Shown here: in pieces, positions 25,688 through 28,977 of the stretch
Layout of the letters: every line of letters starts with the position of its first letter
Numbering within the stretch: the first letter of the stretch is position 1
NCBI GenBank assembly: GCA_041628815.1
Contig: JBFKOL010000015.1
Span: 1-28,977, forward strand
Direction of reading: 5' to 3'
From: JBFKOL01 sp041628815
Lineage (GTDB): Bacteria; Bacteroidota; Bacteroidia; Chitinophagales; Saprospiraceae
DNA: 28,977 nucleotides
Translations under genes and position numbers: made by a program
Notes under the pieces: model-generated
Database searches by the model: none
Told to the model about the DNA's origin: nothing
The model's input: the letters and a program-made list of their open reading frames with translations, nothing else

Positions 25688-26008
25688 CTATCTGAAGATG
25701 GCGTAGATCTGGATTCCCAGTCCTATTACAATCACGATAGGTGCCAGAGTAATGCGGCGATGACTGTAGATGAGGCTCTCATCCCATACATCCGGTGACG
25801 GCATGCTCCCACCGGACATTAGAATAAATCCAAGGGCAATCAGTACGACACCGATGAGTATGAGCTTGAAATTTTCTTTACCGAAAATCAGTGTAGATGT
25901 CTTAGGAGTTGAACTGGCCGATCCTCTCGACTTGGTGGGCTTCAACTTTGTTTTTGACTTTCCAGAGGTCGTGACTACGACTTTTTTCTTTTTGACGGGT
26001 TTGTTCAC
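25688..26008 (-). CDS. DUF3098 small membrane protein
   Basis: This 106-residue protein has a long basic, Ser/Thr/Lys-rich N-terminus (1-40) followed by two hydrophobic helices (about 47-66 and 87-104), separated by MPSPDVWDESLIYSHRRITL. That is the layout of DUF3098, a family common in Bacteroidota. Function is unknown. The gene lies six bases downstream of ftsX and 13 bases upstream of uppP, and this neighbourhood is the main hint of a role in division or envelope synthesis. Confidence 0.85.
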   Translation of the reverse strand: MNKPVKKKKVVVTTSGKSKTKLKPTKSRGSASSTPKTSTLIFGKENFKLILIGVVLIALGFILMSGGSMPSPDVWDESLIYSHRRITLAPIVIVIGLGIQIYAIFR

Positions 26009-26014
26009 AATCTG

Positions 26015-26878
26015 TTAATAATCACTTTGAAAAATTTTGCTCAAATATAAATTTACAATAATATATGTGCCAATGACTGAGATACTTAATCCTAATATGA
26101 TTAAAAAAAATATTCCAACCAGCAACTCACCGGCTGATATCATGAATAAGCCTGACCATGATTCATTGAAGTACCAGACGGCCAATGTAAGCATTAAAGT
26201 GGCTATAGCTGCACTCAGTGTCATTCTTTGGGTAATGTTTAAAAGAAAGGGTTTCCTTATGAAGTTACGCGTGGCCCCAACCTTTTCGAGCAACCGAATC
26301 CTGTGTTTGTAATGGTTAAGTTGGCCGTGGACCATATGATACATGATATAAGTAATGCCTATGATAAGGATCAAATTCAGGCCGATGGCAATATAGCTTA
26401 TTCGTTTTAATAAAGTAATCGTTTCGTCCGAAGGAGATTTTGGAATGTATACCTGGGATACCCCGCTACGAGTTTCCAGTCTGTGAAAAAAACTTTCACT
26501 ATTACGCATAGGTTCATCTACCCCATTCAATTGAAAAGTGATCACATCGCGAAACGGATTCATATCTTGCCAGTCGGCCAGTTGCGGTATTTCGTCCAGC
26601 ATGAGATTGTAAGCCTGATCTTTGGATATATGGTGTACCGAACCCTTTCTCACTAAAGATTGAGAATCTAAGAATTCTATTATTTCTGATGTCTTATCAT
26701 ATCCTGACTCCAGTTCAACCACGATCGAGGCACTGGTTTTCAAATCCCTGGTGAGGTTTTGCGATTTCAAAGAAAAAAGGAGGAAGAGGCCTGCAATAAA
26801 TAGTAAAAAGGCCGGTGGCAAACTATCGTAAATGCCTCTTGTGATTGATTGGTGGCCTGTGATGTACGTCGTGAACAC
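26015..26878 (-). CDS. ftsX: Cell-division permease-like protein FtsX
   Basis: FtsX pairs with the ATPase FtsE to activate peptidoglycan hydrolases during division. This 287-residue protein has one N-terminal membrane segment (about 20-40, PPAFLLFIAGLFLLFSL), an extracytoplasmic domain (about 45-160), and three further segments near 165-285. LLEKVGATRNFIRKPFLLN matches the FtsX signature loop. The start is GTG 26878; an in-frame stop at 26894-26896 lies six codons upstream and no ATG is available between. FtsE is not adjacent in this window, a common situation in Bacteroidota. It heads the operon that continues to popT. Confidence 0.9.
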   Translation of the reverse strand: MFTTYITGHQSITRGIYDSLPPAFLLFIAGLFLLFSLKSQNLTRDLKTSASIVVELESGYDKTSEIIEFLDSQSLVRKGSVHHISKDQAYNLMLDEIPQLADWQDMNPFRDVITFQLNGVDEPMRNSESFFHRLETRSGVSQVYIPKSPSDETITLLKRISYIAIGLNLILIIGITYIMYHMVHGQLNHYKHRIRLLEKVGATRNFIRKPFLLNITQRMTLSAAIATLMLTLAVWYFNESWSGLFMISAGELLVGIFFLIILGLSISVIGTYIIVNLYLSKIFQSDY

Positions 26879-27024
26879 AATCCATGAACTTATCTATTGA
26901 AGAATGATCGGCACGGAATCCCGGCCAGACTAACTTCAATTCATCAAAGAAATACAAAATATGAATGGATACAACGCAATTTCTGCTAAATTGGTGTTTG
27001 CATTTAATCATTAAAACTAATACC

Positions 27025-27501
27025 ATGAAAAAATTAATTGTCCTGGGATTGTTTTCTTTTTTTCTCAGCTCAAGTGCATTTAGCCAATTCAAATTTGGGG
27101 CCGGGGTGTCGTTTGAATTGGTAGATCTTTTCGGCATTAGCGGCAAGGCTCACTACACCGTTAATGAGGATTTTGCCGGACAGGCCAGTTTCAGCTACTT
27201 TTTCGAAGATTATACCGTGTGGGCGCTCGATCTCGATGTCCATTACAATGGCTTTGACATTGGCGATTTGGAAGGTTTTTCCTTGACGCCTTTTGCAGGG
27301 CTGCAAATCGGTACCGTAAGTGTTGACCTCGGAGGGTTTGGCAATGCCAGCAATACAGATATCGGGTTGAATTTGGGTATTCAAGGATTGATATCCATAA
27401 CCGATTCACTGGATCTTTTTATTGAACCAAAATTCACGATTGGCGGTCTGGAAGGTGTTTTCATCTCCGGTGGAGTCTACTTCGGAGGAGGAGGCAACTG
27501 A
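27025..27501 (+). CDS. Small outer-membrane beta-barrel protein
   Basis: This 158-residue protein starts at ATG 27025 (MKKLIVLGLFSFFLSSSAFSQ), a clear signal peptide; a reading from 26965 would add 20 unlikely residues. The mature 137 residues are rich in Gly and aromatic residues in alternating pattern (FKFGAGVSFELVDLFGISGK, then FAGQASFSYFFEDYTVWALD) and end GVYFGGGGN. That is typical of small porin-like outer-membrane proteins with roughly eight strands. No specific function can be given. The gene is divergent from ftsX across 146 bp, and a strong terminator follows, so it is probably monocistronic. Confidence 0.8.
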   Translation: MKKLIVLGLFSFFLSSSAFSQFKFGAGVSFELVDLFGISGKAHYTVNEDFAGQASFSYFFEDYTVWALDLDVHYNGFDIGDLEGFSLTPFAGLQIGTVSVDLGGFGNASNTDIGLNLGIQGLISITDSLDLFIEPKFTIGGLEGVFISGGVYFGGGGN

Positions 27502-27529
27502 TCTTAGATCACCATTTTTTTACCATACA

Positions 27530-27567
27530 AAACCACGGACATTCCTAATGAATCCGTGGTTTTTTTT
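27530..27567 (+). terminator. Intrinsic terminator of the small beta-barrel gene
   Basis: AAACCACGGA (27530-27539) and TCCGTGGTTT (27553-27562) form a perfect 10-bp stem around a 13-base loop, and an eight-T run ends at 27567. It is the clearest hairpin-plus-T-run in the window. Confidence 0.9.
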
Positions 27568-27622
27568 ATTATCGCTACGCAATGTTTGATCGTCTTAGGT
27601 GAATTTTAATTAAAGTAGCAAG

Positions 27623-28498
27623 ATGAAACGCCTGGCTTGGATTTTTATATTAACATTCTGTTTCTGCGATATGCCAACAAAAACCATCGATGTACAGGGA
27701 CACAGGGGATGTCGAGGCTTAATGCCCGAAAATACGGTTCCTGCCTTCTTGAAAGCGCTGGAACTCGGCGTTACCACGCTTGAAATGGACTTGGTCATAT
27801 CAAAAGACCATCAGGTCATTGTGTCTCATGAGCCCTTTTTCAGGGCACCCATCAGTATGGGCCCTGATGGCATCCCTGTGTCCAAAGAAGACGAAAAAAA
27901 TCACAACCTGTACGCGATGAGTTATGACACGATCGCACAATACGATATGGGACTCCTTGAGGACCCAAATCATCCGGCCAGAGCCAACATTTCGGCACCC
28001 AAGCCGAGATTAAAAGATGTGGTGGATGCCGTAAGGGTGTATTGTGAAGAAAACAACGTGAAATTCCCTTTCTTCAACATGGAAATTAAGCGCGAGCCGG
28101 AACACGACAGCATTTTCCACCCTGATGCAGGGACCTTTGTCGATCTGGTCATGAATGAGGTACAAAATCTCGGTATGATGAATTTCACGACCATTCAATC
28201 CTTTGACCTCGAATCCTTGAGATTAGTCAGGGAGCGATATTCCGGTGTCCCCGTGGCCTTATTGATTGCCAATCAACAGTCCGTAGAAGAAAACATCTCC
28301 GCTCTTGGATTTAAGCCTGAAATTTACAGTTGTTATTTCCAACTCGTAAATGAGGCGTTGATCGAATATTGCCGCTCCGAGAAAATCCGCGTGATTCCAT
28401 GGACGGTGAATGAGGAAGAAGATATCCAGCGCATGATTGATCTGGAAGTAGACGGAATTATTTCAGATTATCCAGATCGCGTACTCAAGCTGCTCTGA
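27623..28498 (+). CDS. Exported glycerophosphodiester phosphodiesterase
   Basis: This 291-residue protein hydrolyses glycerophosphodiesters to glycerol-3-phosphate and an alcohol. The GDPD signature GHRGCRGLMPENT (26-38) has catalytic H27, with R28 and E36. Metal and catalytic residues E54, D56 (LEMDLVISKD) and H69 (IVSHEPFF) follow, and EIKRE and WTVNEEEDIQRMIDL near the C-terminus fit the family. The N-terminus (MKRLAWIFILTFCFC) is a short signal; C13 or C15 could be lipidated, so it may be a lipoprotein. It is UgpQ/GlpQ-like, but whether it acts in phospholipid recycling or nutrient scavenging is not known. It is probably cotranscribed with the YheT-type gene two bases downstream. Confidence 0.92.
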   Translation: MKRLAWIFILTFCFCDMPTKTIDVQGHRGCRGLMPENTVPAFLKALELGVTTLEMDLVISKDHQVIVSHEPFFRAPISMGPDGIPVSKEDEKNHNLYAMSYDTIAQYDMGLLEDPNHPARANISAPKPRLKDVVDAVRVYCEENNVKFPFFNMEIKREPEHDSIFHPDAGTFVDLVMNEVQNLGMMNFTTIQSFDLESLRLVRERYSGVPVALLIANQQSVEENISALGFKPEIYSCYFQLVNEALIEYCRSEKIRVIPWTVNEEEDIQRMIDLEVDGIISDYPDRVLKLL

Positions 28499-28500
28499 CC

Positions 28501-28977
28501 ATGCCTATTCTCACTGGTGATGATTTCGAGCCGGGATGGTTGTTCAGAAATGGTCACATCAATACGCTGGGCCCTTATTTTCTGAGCAAGCCGAAATTGC
28601 CGCCCTATAGGCGAGAAAGAATACGAACAGTGGACGGAGATTTTATAGATCTTGATAGAATCTCCAGGTCTTCAAATTCACTTTGTATTCTGTGTCACGG
28701 CCTGGAAGGGTCCAGTTACTCCAATTATATCACCTTATTCGCCAATTACCTCAGCTCAAAAGAGATGGATATCATGGCCATCAATTACCGTGGATGCAGC
28801 GGTGAACCTAACTTGCAAGTGACCTCTTATAACAGCGGCACCACCGGGGATTTACATGACGTTGTACAATATGCGGGCGCCAATTACCAGAACATCTACT
28901 TGGTCGGATTCAGCCTTGGCGGAAATCTCATTCTCAAGTACCTGGGAGAAAAAAAATATGTGTTGGATACCCGGATA
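28501..28977 (+). CDS. YheT-type alpha/beta hydrolase, 3' end outside window
   Basis: The frame opens at ATG 28501, two bases after the phosphodiesterase stop, and reaches the right edge after 159 codons. The sequence FEPGWLFRNGHINTLGPYFL near the start and CHGLEGSSYSNY (65-76, oxyanion region) are typical of YheT-family hydrolases. GFSLGGN (136-142) is the nucleophile elbow with S138, and INYRGCSGEPN precedes it. The Asp and His of the triad lie beyond the window. Family members act on ester or lipid-like substrates, but specificity is unclear. Tight spacing suggests an operon with the phosphodiesterase. Confidence 0.88.
   Translation, partial: MPILTGDDFEPGWLFRNGHINTLGPYFLSKPKLPPYRRERIRTVDGDFIDLDRISRSSNSLCILCHGLEGSSYSNYITLFANYLSSKEMDIMAINYRGCSGEPNLQVTSYNSGTTGDLHDVVQYAGANYQNIYLVGFSLGGNLILKYLGEKKYVLDTRI

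Noticed and set aside
26879..27024. GC-rich partial inverted repeat (CGGCACGGAATCCCGGCC) as an RNA gene or operator
   Set aside because: Only a few pairs form, there are mismatches in the stem, and there is no T-run or tRNA-like fold.
26823..27146. Minus-strand reading frame overlapping the ftsX start and the small barrel gene
   Set aside because: It conflicts with two well-supported genes and its sequence is low-complexity and basic.
27585..27614. TTTG followed by TAATTAAA as a promoter for the phosphodiesterase gene
   Set aside because: The spacing is 18 bases and the -7 box lacks TTTG, so the match is too weak.

Overview
The window looks like a chromosomal segment of a gliding-type member of the Bacteroidota, possibly a Saprospiria-like lineage, though the class is a guess. 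The evidence is the gldA-gldF-gldG gliding ABC transporter cluster, a DUF3098 gene, a TonB receptor with a carboxypeptidase-regulatory-like N-terminal domain, and a promoter of the Bacteroidota form TTTG-N19-TAnnTTTG in front of the receptor. Coding density is very high, with many 1-35 base overlaps. I see no tRNA or rRNA gene, no insertion sequence, no prophage and no CRISPR array. No stretch longer than about 250 bases lacks a gene.

Bases 1-5341 form a transport and metal block. A cation-chloride cotransporter of the SLC12 type runs off the left edge. Next comes an intergenic stretch with an 80-bp array of 8-mers and a 14-bp tandem duplication. After it lie a DtxR/MntR-family repressor and, divergently, a TonB-dependent receptor. 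A perfect 16-bp palindrome lies between the -33 and -7 boxes of the receptor promoter and also covers the repressor start codon. The repressor's metal ligands resemble those of manganese-sensing MntR rather than iron-sensing DtxR, so manganese uptake is the best guess for the pair.

Bases 5357-16462 are mostly housekeeping. They hold aspartate kinase and a Nudix hydrolase (minus strand), then pyrE, an M42 peptidase, a UbiA-like membrane protein, a beta-barrel protein and a DUF3179 lipoprotein (plus strand). A minus-strand operon of diadenylate cyclase, an M20 dipeptidase and trmD follows. An unknown exported protein overlapping a miaE-type tRNA hydroxylase (plus strand) ends the block.

Bases 16508-26878 are all minus strand. 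A nine-gene, nearly gapless operon runs ftsX, DUF3098, uppP, truB, gldA, gldF, gldG, an S1/P1-nuclease or phospholipase C-like zinc enzyme, and a DUF368 (PopT-type) polyprenyl-phosphate transporter. It combines undecaprenyl-phosphate recycling with division and gliding functions. Downstream, with its own probable promoter, is a TPR/PD40 protein resembling T9SS PorE but ending in two SPOR-like repeats rather than an OmpA domain.

Bases 27025-28977 (plus strand) hold a small outer-membrane beta-barrel protein followed by a clear terminator, a glycerophosphodiester phosphodiesterase, and a YheT-type alpha/beta hydrolase cut by the right edge.
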